Origin: Oligoflexus sp.
GTDB taxonomy: Bacteria; Bdellovibrionota_B; Oligoflexia; Oligoflexales; Oligoflexaceae
Assembly (NCBI GenBank): GCA_030151925.1
Contig: JASLCY010000584.1
Coordinates: 1 to 7,017, forward strand
Direction of reading: 5' to 3'
DNA: 7,017 bases
Numbering within the stretch: the first letter of the stretch is position 1; the number at the start of each line of letters is the position of its first letter. Of the stretch, positions 1 to 6,650 are shown piece after piece. Under the pieces are notes generated by a model. The model was given only the letters and a program-made list of their open reading frames with translations, was not told the DNA's origin and made no database searches. The position numbers were made by a program, and so were the translations under genes.

Positions 1-81
1 GGCCAAGGCCCTGGAAAACAGCGGGGACAGGCTCGAGAGCAGCAGGATCGTTTGCAGGATTCGCGACACGGACAGGTTCAT
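1..81 (-). CDS. Exported protein of unknown function, N-terminal fragment (signal peptide only)
   Basis: Only the first 27 codons fall inside the window, and the gene runs off the left edge. The ATG at 81-79 is preceded by a good Shine-Dalgarno (AAGGAAG, about 4 bases upstream). The peptide starts MNLSVSRILQT, continues with a hydrophobic leucine/serine-rich core (ILLLSSLSPLF), and ends in SRALA at the window edge. That is the n-region, h-region and A-x-A-like cleavage site of a Sec signal peptide, so the product is exported. No mature sequence is visible and no function can be given. The start lies 49 bp after the livF stop on the same strand, so it may be a last gene of the liv transcript. 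A hairpin covers its ribosome binding site (see 82-117). Confidence 0.6.
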   Translation of the reverse strand, partial: MNLSVSRILQTILLLSSLSPLFSRALA

Positions 82-117
82 GGGGCTTCCTTTCTCACCT
101 GGGCGGTAGGAATCCCC
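82..117 (-). promoter_or_regulatory. Hairpin covering the ribosome binding site of the exported-protein gene
   Basis: On the minus strand GGGGATTCCT (117-108) can pair with AGGAAGCCCC (91-82). This gives a 10-bp stem with one A/G mismatch and a 16-nt loop. The 3' arm contains the AAGGAAG Shine-Dalgarno and ends one base before the ATG at 81, so the folded form would hide the initiation site. The element lies between livF and the next gene. It could damp translation of that gene relative to the liv genes, or protect the livF 3' end. It is not an intrinsic terminator because no T-run follows. The pairing is seen in the sequence; the function is inferred. Confidence 0.4.
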
Positions 118-130
118 AGTATACCAAACC

Positions 131-856
131 TCAGTGGCCGCCGAGATAAGCCTTTTTCACTTCATCGTTGGCGAGGAGATCGGCGCCCGTGCCCTCGAGC
201 GTGATCACGCCGTTGCTCAGCACGTAAGCGCGATCCGCGAGTTTCAGGGCCTGGTTCGCGTTCTGTTCGACGATGAAGATCGTGGTCCCGCCTTGAGCGA
301 TGCCCCTCAGGCTTTGGAAGATCGCCTTCACGACCAGAGGCGCCAGGCCGAGGCTCGGCTCATCGAGGAGCAGGAGCTTCGGTTTCGCCATCAGGGAACG
401 GCCGATCGCGAGCATCTGCTGCTCGCCGCCGGAAAGCGTTCCGGCCCTTTGGTCCCTTCGTTCCTTGAGCCTCGGGAACATCTCGTAGATCAGGGCGAGC
501 GTCGCCTCTTCATGATCGGCGTTCGAACAGGCGACGAGGCCCATCTTGAGGTTCTCGACCACCGTCATCGCCGGGAAGATGCGACGACCTTCCGGGACGA
601 GGGAAAGGCCGCGTTTGGCCACGAGATGGGTCGGCACGCCGGTGATGGCCTCGCCGAGGAACTCTATCGTCCCGGAGTAAGGCGCGGGCGTGCCGAAGAG
701 GCTTTTGAGCAGCGTGGTTTTACCCGCCCCGTTGCTGCCGATCAGAGTCACGATCTCGCCGGTGCCCACATGGAGGCTGACGCCGTGGAGGACCTTGGTC
801 GCTCCGTAAGCGACGCTGATATTCTTGAGGCTGAGGATATTCGTATCGATGGCCAT
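131..856 (-). CDS. livF: Branched-chain amino acid ABC transporter, ATP-binding protein LivF
   Basis: This is one of the two cytoplasmic ATPases that power the high-affinity leucine/isoleucine/valine importer, pairing with LivG beneath LivH/LivM. From the ATG at 856 it has 241 residues, close to the E. coli length (about 237). Visible motifs are Walker A GSNGAGKT (residues 40-47), the LivF-type Q-loop VPEGRR (87-92), the ABC signature LSGGEQQ (141-147), Walker B LLLLDEP (161-167) and the switch region IVEQNANQAL (195-204). Gln198 sits in the H-loop position, as is usual for LivF, so it is not a defect. The C-terminus AYLGGH is also typical. The frame can begin earlier at a GTG (871) overlapping the livG stop. 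I prefer the ATG at 856 because GAGAGGGAAGG precedes it at good spacing and the family alignment begins there. Confidence 0.95.
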   Translation of the reverse strand: MAIDTNILSLKNISVAYGATKVLHGVSLHVGTGEIVTLIGSNGAGKTTLLKSLFGTPAPYSGTIEFLGEAITGVPTHLVAKRGLSLVPEGRRIFPAMTVVENLKMGLVACSNADHEEATLALIYEMFPRLKERRDQRAGTLSGGEQQMLAIGRSLMAKPKLLLLDEPSLGLAPLVVKAIFQSLRGIAQGGTTIFIVEQNANQALKLADRAYVLSNGVITLEGTGADLLANDEVKKAYLGGH

Positions 857-867
857 CGCCTTCCCTC

Positions 868-1728
868 TCACAACGCATCTTCATCGGAGCCGAGATAGGC
901 CGCGAGGACTTTGGGATTCGCGCGGACTTCCGCAGGCGTGCCGTCCGCTATGACTTCGCCGTAATTCAGGACCACGATGTGGTCGGAGATCGACATGACC
1001 AGCGACATATCATGCTCGATGACCAGCACCGTGACCTTGAAATCATCGCGCAGGCGTTTGACCAGTCGCGAGAGGTCGGCGGTTTCCTGCGGGTTGAGGC
1101 CGGCCGCGGGTTCGTCGAGGCAGATGAGCCTCGGATCGGTGCACATCGCGCGCGCGATCTCGAGGCGCCTCTGGTTGCCGTACGAGAGGGCCGACGCGGG
1201 CTGGTTGGCGAGAGCGCTCAGGCCGATGATATCGAGCCAGAAATAGGCTTTTTCGAGCGCCTTGGCCTCCGCCCGGAGATAGCCCGGCAGATTCAGCAGG
1301 CCGGAGATCAGGTTGCGATTGATCTGCATATGCTGGGCGACGAGCAGGTTCTCGACCACCGTCATCTCGCTGAAGAGTCGGATATTCTGGAAGGTGCGGG
1401 CGATGCCGGCCCGGGCGACGAGATGGGTGCCGCCGAAGAAGCCGTAGAACACCTTGCGCAGGGTCACCCACGGGGCCTCGAGCCAACGCACGCCGCCGCC
1501 GAGGAGCTTGACGAGGTCCACTCTCCGGTCTTTGTGGGCGAGGAGGACTTCGCCCTGCTGCGCGCGGTAGAAGCCGGTGATGCAGTTGAACAGCGTGGTC
1601 TTGCCCGCTCCGTTGGGCCCGATGATCGCGGTGATGCTGCCTTCCTTCACGGCGAGGCTCACCTGGTTGAGAGCGACGATGCCGCCGAAGCGGAGGCTCA
1701 CGCCCCTGAGGTTCAGGAGTTCACTCAT
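868..1728 (-). CDS. livG: Branched-chain amino acid ABC transporter, ATP-binding protein LivG
   Basis: This is the second ATPase of the LIV-type importer. The start is the ATG at 1728-1726, which overlaps the livM stop as ATGA; the open frame further upstream only mirrors livM. The 286-residue protein has Walker A GPNGAGKT (37-44), Q-loop RTFQNIRLF (111-119, Gln114), ABC signature region LSYGNQRRLEIARA (181-194), Walker B LICLDEP (201-207), the LivG hallmark PAAGLNPQET, H-loop IEHD (His239) and a C-terminal AYLG. All catalytic elements are intact. It is about 30 residues longer than E. coli LivG (255). Nearly all the excess is an insertion at roughly residues 64-91, between the first ATPase strands and the Q-loop, containing LVKLLGGGVRWLEAPW and KVFYGFFGG. 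The overlaps at both ends suggest translational coupling. Confidence 0.95.
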   Translation of the reverse strand: MSELLNLRGVSLRFGGIVALNQVSLAVKEGSITAIIGPNGAGKTTLFNCITGFYRAQQGEVLLAHKDRRVDLVKLLGGGVRWLEAPWVTLRKVFYGFFGGTHLVARAGIARTFQNIRLFSEMTVVENLLVAQHMQINRNLISGLLNLPGYLRAEAKALEKAYFWLDIIGLSALANQPASALSYGNQRRLEIARAMCTDPRLICLDEPAAGLNPQETADLSRLVKRLRDDFKVTVLVIEHDMSLVMSISDHIVVLNYGEVIADGTPAEVRANPKVLAAYLGSDEDAL

Positions 1729-2966
1729 GTGCCCGCCCTCGGGAAGTAGGGCCGGCGGTGCTGGATCATACCGCGCGGACGCCAGATCATGATCAGCACC
1801 ATCGCGATGCCGAAGATCAGAATACGATAATCCGAGAACTCGCGCAGAGCCTCGGGCATGAACGTCAGGAAGAGGGCCGCTAGGATCACGCCGTAGACCG
1901 AGCCCATGCCGCCGAGGACGACGATGGCGAGCACCAGGGCGGATTCGAAGAAGGTGAAGGAGATCGGCGAGACGAAGCCCTGCGAGGCCGCGAAGAACAC
2001 GCCCGCGATGCCGCCGACGGAGGCGCCCATGGCGAAGGCGGAGAGTTTGGTCCACACATGGTTGAGGCCGAGCGAGCGGCAGGCGATCTCGTCTTCGCGC
2101 AAGGCTTCCCACGCGCGGCCGATAGGCATTCCCCTGAGGCGGCTCACGCTATAGAGCACGAGCGCGACCACCGTGAGCAGGGCCAGGAAGATAAAGGCAT
2201 CGAGCAGGCCGGTGGAATAATCGATATGGAAGGCCTCGTGGAAAGGCACCCCGCCCTGCGTCGCGGTTTCCTTGAATTCCCAGCCGAAGAAGGTCGGCGC
2301 GGGCGCGTCCACCCCGTTCGGCCCGCCGGTGAAGTCGATCCAGTTGTTGAGGACGAGGCGGATGATCTCGCCGAAGCCCAGAGTCACGATCGCGAGGTAA
2401 TCGCCGTGCATGCGCAGGACGGGAAAACCCAGGATCATCCCGAAGAGTCCGGCCAGCAGAGCCGCGAGCGGCAGAGACGCCCAGAAACCCAGCCCCAGGT
2501 ATTGGTGGCCCAATGCATAACCATAGGCGCCCACTGCATAAAAGCCGACGAAACCCAGATCGAGCAGCCCCGCAAAACCCACGACCACGTTGAGGCCGAG
2601 CCCCAGCAGTATATAGATGAGCGCGAGTATGCTGACGGAGAGCCAGTACTTGGAAGCCCAGAAGGCCGTGCTGGCGAGAGCGAGATAAAGGGCCAAGCAA
2701 ACGAGAGCGATCTGATAGCCGCGGAACCTGGGCGCGCGCGGCGGCAGCTCATGCTTTTGCCGCGGTTTCAGCCACGCGGGCGGCAGGAGGCCGGCGATGA
2801 ACCGAAGGATGAGGACGGCCGCCGCGATCTGCAGAGGCGCCGAGAAATGAGTATCGAAACCATAGCCGTTCAGGATCAGCCCGGAGAGCGGCCCGCTCAA
2901 TACGAGCGCGACGATAGCCGCGACTAGCGACAGGATCAGGGTCTTCGAAAGAGGAGGACGGGTCAT
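1725..2966 (-). CDS. livM: Branched-chain amino acid ABC transporter, permease LivM
   Basis: This is an inner-membrane permease subunit that forms the translocation pore with LivH. I start it at the ATG 2966-2964 (MTRPPLSKTL), 4 bp after the livH stop, with AAAAGG upstream. A GTG at 3008 is in frame but lies deep inside livH. The protein has 413 residues. Like E. coli LivM (about 425) it carries an extra N-terminal region with two hydrophobic segments (about 7-32 and 43-61), followed by the core permease. Core segments lie near 84-103, 108-130, 133-153, 163-184, 255-275, 305-328, 340-368 and 380-396. Family signatures are LNVVVGFAGLLDLGFVGFYA (125-144), the strongly conserved RMHGDYLAIVTLGFGEIIR (185-203), the ATPase-coupling loop around GRAWEALREDEIACRSLG (283-300), and the C-terminal MIWRPRG. 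The gene overlaps livG by 4 bp. Confidence 0.95.
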   Translation of the reverse strand: MTRPPLSKTLILSLVAAIVALVLSGPLSGLILNGYGFDTHFSAPLQIAAAVLILRFIAGLLPPAWLKPRQKHELPPRAPRFRGYQIALVCLALYLALASTAFWASKYWLSVSILALIYILLGLGLNVVVGFAGLLDLGFVGFYAVGAYGYALGHQYLGLGFWASLPLAALLAGLFGMILGFPVLRMHGDYLAIVTLGFGEIIRLVLNNWIDFTGGPNGVDAPAPTFFGWEFKETATQGGVPFHEAFHIDYSTGLLDAFIFLALLTVVALVLYSVSRLRGMPIGRAWEALREDEIACRSLGLNHVWTKLSAFAMGASVGGIAGVFFAASQGFVSPISFTFFESALVLAIVVLGGMGSVYGVILAALFLTFMPEALREFSDYRILIFGIAMVLIMIWRPRGMIQHRRPYFPRAGT

Positions 2967-2970
2967 GCGT

Positions 2971-3888
2971 TCAAACCTTTTCCACCGAAGGTTTACCGAG
3001 CAGACCACTCGGCCTGAAGATGAGGATGGCGACGAGCAGGCCGAAGGCGAACACGTCCTTGTAATCGGAGTTCACGAAACCCGAGAAGAGCGATTCCGCC
3101 AGGCCGAGCAGAAGGCCGCCGAGCATCGCGCCCGGCAGGGAGCCGATGCCGCCGAGCACCGCGGCCGTGAAAGCCTTGATGCCGGTCACGAAACCGACGA
3201 AGAAATCGAAGCTGCCGTAGTTGAGGGTGATGAGCACGCCGGCGACCGCGGCCAGCGCCGCGCCGATGCCGAAGACGAGCATGATGACCTTATCGGTGTC
3301 GATCCCGAGGATCTGCGCCATCTCCCTGTCCTGCTGCGTCGCGCGGCAGGCGCGGCCCAAAGCTGTCTTCTGCACGATGAAGTTGAGCAGCCCCATCGCC
3401 GCGAGCGCGACGATCACGATCACGAACTGCATCGTGGTGATCTGGAAGAAGTGGTCTTCGGAGCCGAGGCGAAACACGCCTTCGATCAGAGTGGGCACGC
3501 CTTGGTTCTTGGCGCCCTGGCTGAGCTGCACGTAGTTCTGGAGGATGAGCGAGACGCCGATCGCCGAGATCAGCGGAGCCAGGCGATTGGCCTTGCGCAG
3601 GGGCTTATAGGCGAGCCGCTCGATCGTGATGCCGAGCAGGCTCGTGAAGAGTATCGCGAAGACCATGGTCGTGGCGATGAGCAGCCAGGGGTTGGAGATC
3701 CCCCAATAACTCAGGACCGCCAGGCCGATAGCCGTGAGATAGGCCGAGACCATATAGACTTCGCCGTGCGCGAAGTTGATCATCCCGATGATGCCGTAGA
3801 CCATCGTATAGCCGACCGCAATCAATCCGTAGGTCGAACCTAGAACGAGACCGTTGACGATCTGCTGTCCGAGAACATAAAAATCCAC
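2971..3888 (-). CDS. livH: Branched-chain amino acid ABC transporter, permease LivH
   Basis: This is the partner permease of LivM in the inner membrane. It uses a GTG start (3888-3886), supported by GAGGGGTAGG just upstream and by alignment with E. coli LivH; the true first residue is Met by initiation. Its 305 residues match the family length (about 308). Diagnostic stretches are NGLVLGSTYGLIAVGYTMVY (12-31), GIIGMINFAHGEVYM (32-46), the LISAIGVSLILQNYV segment (106-120), the ATPase-coupling loop starting GRACRATQQDREMAQILG (178-195), KAFTAAVLGGIGSLPGAMLGG (238-258) and the C-terminal VEKV shared with E. coli. Several long hydrophobic helices run through the chain. It lies 22 bp after livK and 4 bp before livM, in the middle of the operon. 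No lesion is seen. Confidence 0.96.
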   Translation of the reverse strand: MDFYVLGQQIVNGLVLGSTYGLIAVGYTMVYGIIGMINFAHGEVYMVSAYLTAIGLAVLSYWGISNPWLLIATTMVFAILFTSLLGITIERLAYKPLRKANRLAPLISAIGVSLILQNYVQLSQGAKNQGVPTLIEGVFRLGSEDHFFQITTMQFVIVIVALAAMGLLNFIVQKTALGRACRATQQDREMAQILGIDTDKVIMLVFGIGAALAAVAGVLITLNYGSFDFFVGFVTGIKAFTAAVLGGIGSLPGAMLGGLLLGLAESLFSGFVNSDYKDVFAFGLLVAILIFRPSGLLGKPSVEKV

Positions 3889-3910
3889 AGCCTACCCCTC
3901 GCGTCCGTGC

Positions 3911-5104
3911 TTATTTCACTTCCGCGTATTTACCGGATTTATCCCACTGGTACATCACGTAGCCCGACTTGGTGAGATCGCCTTTCTGGGTCCAGTTGAT
4001 CTTGCCCATCACCGTGTCGGCGCCGTTATCCACGAGCCACTTCGAGAGCTTGTGGCCGTCCTGGATCTCGCCGGTGCCTTTCATCGCCTGAGCGATCGCC
4101 TGGACGGCCGCGTAGGAATAAAGGGTGTAACCTTCGGGTTCGTAGCCGGCCTTACGGAAGTTCGCGACCACCGCCTGGCCCGCAGGCGAATTGCGCAGGT
4201 CGGCGCCGAAGGTCATGTACGCGCCCTCGACGAATTTGATGCCGCCGGCCGCCGAAAGGAAATCGTTCGAGACGATGCCGTCGCCGGAGATGAACGCGGC
4301 TTTCAAGCCCTGCTCACGCATCTGGCGAAGCAGAGGGCCCGCTTCGGCATAAAGACCGCCGAAGTAAACGACGTCGGCCTTGGCCGCTTTGATCTTGGTC
4401 ACGAGCGCGTTGAAGTCCTTCTCGCCGCGCGTGAGGCCTTCATAGAGCACCGGGGTTTTGCCGTTCAGCTCTTTCAGATGCGCTTTCATCGCATCGGCGA
4501 GGCCCTGGCCGTAGGTGTCCTTATCGTGGAGCACGGCGACGTTTTGCGCCTTGAGCTTCTTCACGATGAACTCAGCGGCCTCGGTGCCTTGCTGGTCGTC
4601 GCGCCCGCAGGTCCGCATCACGGTCGAATAGTGGCTCAGCTCGCACTTGTCTTTCTTCGCCTTGTCGCTGATGCCGCTGCAGTCCTGGCCTTTCGAGCCG
4701 TCTTCGGTCACGCGCGGGTTGGTCGAGGCGGGCGTGATCGCGAGGAGGTTGTTCTCGCGGTAGACGCCGTCGGCCGTGATGGTGGCCGAGGAACAGAAGT
4801 GGCCGATGACGGCGTTCACTTTATCGGTGTTCACGAGCTTGTTGGCGATCGTCTTCGCCTGCGCCGGCAGGCACGCGTCGTCGGCTTTGATCGCACGGAG
4901 CATCTGGCCGTTGATGCCGCCCGCCTTGTTGATGTCGGCGACGGCTTGCTCGGCGCCTTTCCAGAGCTGCAGGCCGAACGGGGCCGAGGCGCCGGTATGG
5001 GGACCCGCCACGCCTATCAATATTTCTTTGCCCGCACTGAGACCTGGGCTCGAGACCAGGAGGGCGAGACTCAAAGACCAACGCGAAAGATAAGGGACCT
5101 TCAT
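3911..5104 (-). CDS. livK: Branched-chain amino acid ABC transporter, periplasmic binding protein LivK
   Basis: This is the periplasmic receptor that captures branched-chain (or related) amino acids and delivers them to LivHM. The ATG at 5104 has GGAG six bases upstream. Residues 1-24 form a Sec signal peptide with likely cleavage after LSA. The mature chain is a type I periplasmic binding fold. Cys78 and Cys104 match the conserved N-lobe disulfide of LIV-binding proteins. Pocket positions correspond to Ser105/106, Ala126 and Thr128 (TPASTNP), Tyr198 (DKDTYGQG) and Tyr252 (GGLYAE). Asp275 stands where E. coli LivJ/LivK have Glu. The length is 397 residues against about 369 in E. coli. The difference is mainly an insertion of about 22 residues at 131-160, containing Cys142 and Cys154 and rich in Lys/Asp. 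Cys166 is also extra. The exact substrate cannot be read from sequence. Confidence 0.95.
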   Translation of the reverse strand: MKVPYLSRWSLSLALLVSSPGLSAGKEILIGVAGPHTGASAPFGLQLWKGAEQAVADINKAGGINGQMLRAIKADDACLPAQAKTIANKLVNTDKVNAVIGHFCSSATITADGVYRENNLLAITPASTNPRVTEDGSKGQDCSGISDKAKKDKCELSHYSTVMRTCGRDDQQGTEAAEFIVKKLKAQNVAVLHDKDTYGQGLADAMKAHLKELNGKTPVLYEGLTRGEKDFNALVTKIKAAKADVVYFGGLYAEAGPLLRQMREQGLKAAFISGDGIVSNDFLSAAGGIKFVEGAYMTFGADLRNSPAGQAVVANFRKAGYEPEGYTLYSYAAVQAIAQAMKGTGEIQDGHKLSKWLVDNGADTVMGKINWTQKGDLTKSGYVMYQWDKSGKYAEVK

Positions 5105-5127
5105 GCAAAACTCCGAAACGAGGCACT

Positions 5128-5156
5128 AAGCTATGTAAAGGATTTAAAAATCTCAA
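5128..5156 (-). promoter_or_regulatory. Candidate sigma-70 promoter of the liv operon
   Basis: Between the upstream terminator and the livK ATG, the minus strand reads TTGAGA (5156-5151, five of six matches to the -35 consensus), a 17-bp spacer, then TAGCTT (5133-5128, a weak -10). This would give a leader of roughly 20 bases that includes the GGAG site. A/T tracts just upstream (5165-5184) could act as UP-element-like DNA. The weak -10 makes the exact position uncertain. A promoter must nonetheless lie in this short gap unless the operon depends on readthrough of the terminator. Confidence 0.35.
5141..5152. repeat. Small palindrome overlapping the livK -35/spacer (possible operator)
   Basis: GATTT-AA-AAATC is a 12-bp palindrome with perfect 5-bp arms. 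It lies across the inner edge of the proposed -35 box and the spacer of the liv promoter, where a repressor or Lrp-like regulator could act. Such short AT-rich palindromes also occur by chance, and no regulator gene is in the window, so the role is only suggested by position. Confidence 0.25.
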
Positions 5157-5177
5157 AATCGGGGCGTTTTTTCCACT

Positions 5178-5217
5178 AAAAAAGCCCGAGGGCCGATCCG
5201 CATGGATGGCCCTCGGG
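5178..5217 (-). terminator. Intrinsic terminator after the OmpA-family gene
   Basis: Read on the minus strand, CCCGAGGGCC (5217-5208) pairs perfectly with GGCCCTCGGG (5194-5185). The 13-nt loop can itself form a short ATCC/GGAT inner stem. A C and then six Ts follow (5183-5178). This is a complete Rho-independent terminator. It begins 27 bp after the stop at 5245 and separates that gene from the liv operon. There is no T-run on the other side, so it works only in the minus direction. Confidence 0.92.
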
Positions 5218-5244
5218 AGGAATCACTTGGTAGGACTGAGGTTC

Positions 5245-6648
5245 TCAGTGGGCGACGTTTTGGCCCGAACTATCTTTCTGGTAGAAGATGCGGAAGGTCA
5301 CGCGACGATTGTTCATGCGCGTCACTTCCTGGGAGTTGTCGTACTTCGCGTGCGTCTTGCCCCAGCCGACGGTCACGAGTTTTTCCGGGGCGATGTGGTA
5401 ATCGTGGATAAGGATCTGCTCGATGGTTTCCGCGCGGCGGTCCGAGAGATCGAAGTTGTACTCGTCGCCGCCGATTGAGCAGGTATAGCCTTCGATGATG
5501 ACGCGTTCAACCGGGTGTTCGCTCAGAGCGCCCTGAAGCTGGGCCAGGGTCTCCTGGGCTTTGGCTTCACGGAATTCGGTCGAATCGAATTTAAAGAAGA
5601 CGTCGTCAAAAGTCAGGATCCTGTCCGGCGCACGATTCACGATACTGACGGGGGCCTCCGTCACGAGCGGCGCAGGAGCTACGGTCACTTCTTCATGCTT
5701 GACCGTTTTACTTCCGAACGCCCAGCGAAGACCGGCATAAACGCGGAAGTCCGCAGAAGATTCGGAGTGGCTCACTTCACGGCCGACGCCCGCATGGAAC
5801 TCAAGATCGTAGGGCAGCGGCTTTTTAATGCCGAGCGTGGCCTCCACGATGGAGTTTTTACGGGAGGACAGATCCGAGATCACGTGTTCGGCATAGGCGC
5901 CATAGATTTCGGCCATGATCTTGAGATCGGTGGCCGGCAGCCCGATGCCGACGCCGGTGGAGGCGAGCCATTGATCGCCGGCGGGATCGATCGGGAGCTG
6001 GATGCGGATCTCCTGGTCGGCCTCCGAATAACGCCAGCGATGGCCGACGTTCAGGAGCCAATCAACGGGTCCGAACTGGGTGCTGGTTACGACTTCGAAG
6101 CTGCCGCCCGGCCAGCGGATGTTGCCGGTATAAGGGTTGCCGTCGGTACGGTTGTAGTTGATGTTGCCCTGCAGCGCGAGCTGGAAGCTCTCCGCCGCGA
6201 TCAGCTGGACCTTGGTGCCGAGGCGCAGCTCGGTATTGCCGAGCCGACCGAACTGCCCGTGGTAATGCTCTTTATCATGGATGCGTTGATCGACGATCGA
6301 AGGGATGGAGAGGAAGAGGTCCCAGCGATCCATGAGGCCGACCGCGATCTGAGCGTCGAGGCCGGTGACGGTATCGGTGTTCTTGCCGTCGCGGTCGGGG
6401 TTGTTGCCGACCGTCGTATCGAAGTAAGGCAGCGTGTTGCGAGCCTGGTTGGCGAAGAGTCCGAGGGAGAAGCGTCCCGCTCCGAGGGTGCGGGCGCTGC
6501 TGACCGTTACGCCGTCTTCGATGGAAGGGGCGGCGTTGAAGTTCTGCAGCTCGCTGCCTATCACGTTCGCCCACGCGGTCGCGGATGAAACCGCGCACGT
6601 GGAAGATAAGATGGTGGCAAGGGCCCAAAGCTTGGTTTGGCTTCGCAT
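5245..6648 (-). CDS. Outer-membrane beta-barrel protein with C-terminal OmpA peptidoglycan-binding domain
   Basis: The 467-residue product is predicted to span the outer membrane and tether it to peptidoglycan. The ATG at 6648 is preceded by AGGAG eight bases upstream. Residues 1-27 form a signal peptide ending ATAWA. Residues about 50-312 alternate polar and hydrophobic residues with aromatic girdle positions and many Gly/Asp turns (LRLGTKVQL, FRVYAGLRWAFG), as in a beta-barrel. A short Pro/Val/Ala-rich linker (about 315-340) leads to an OmpA C-terminal domain at about 343-457. There LTFDDVFFKFDS is the first strand, EGYTCSIGGDEYNFDLSDRRAETI the core, and MNNRRVTFRIF the end. Arg405 of the LSDRRA motif is kept. 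The Asp normally in GHTD is Cys390, and His is Tyr388. It is monocistronic by context, with its own upstream region and a strong terminator. I cannot assign a named ortholog. Confidence 0.88.
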   Translation of the reverse strand: MRSQTKLWALATILSSTCAVSSATAWANVIGSELQNFNAAPSIEDGVTVSSARTLGAGRFSLGLFANQARNTLPYFDTTVGNNPDRDGKNTDTVTGLDAQIAVGLMDRWDLFLSIPSIVDQRIHDKEHYHGQFGRLGNTELRLGTKVQLIAAESFQLALQGNINYNRTDGNPYTGNIRWPGGSFEVVTSTQFGPVDWLLNVGHRWRYSEADQEIRIQLPIDPAGDQWLASTGVGIGLPATDLKIMAEIYGAYAEHVISDLSSRKNSIVEATLGIKKPLPYDLEFHAGVGREVSHSESSADFRVYAGLRWAFGSKTVKHEEVTVAPAPLVTEAPVSIVNRAPDRILTFDDVFFKFDSTEFREAKAQETLAQLQGALSEHPVERVIIEGYTCSIGGDEYNFDLSDRRAETIEQILIHDYHIAPEKLVTVGWGKTHAKYDNSQEVTRMNNRRVTFRIFYQKDSSGQNVAH

Positions 6649-6650
6649 GA

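Noticed and set aside
118..123. TATACT on the minus strand as a -10 box for the gene starting at 81
   Set aside because: The hexamer is good but no recognisable -35 lies 15-19 bp upstream (that DNA is the end of livF). Cotranscription with the liv operon is simpler.
134..898. Long plus-strand open frame opposite livF (254 codons)
   Set aside because: It mirrors livF codon for codon in a GC-rich gene. The product is charged and low in hydrophobics with no recognisable motif, and the minus-strand ABC motifs are unambiguous.
1729..2112. Upstream extension of livG to 2112
   Set aside because: The extra 128 residues are Arg/Leu-rich out-of-frame livM sequence. The family alignment and the ATGA overlap put the start at 1728.
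2058..3843. Two long plus-strand open frames opposite livM and livH (2058-2927 and 2965-3843)
   Set aside because: The products are extreme in Glu/Arg/His/Asp content, as expected from the complement of membrane-protein codons. No domain is visible, and the real permeases occupy the other strand.
4052..5179. 375-codon plus-strand open frame opposite livK, running through the livK promoter gap
   Set aside because: It is antisense shadow of livK with no convincing start site or family resemblance, and it ends within the intergenic terminator/promoter region.
5515..6588. 357-codon plus-strand open frame opposite the OmpA-family gene
   Set aside because: It is a composition artefact opposite a well-supported beta-barrel/OmpA gene, with no ribosome binding site or domain.
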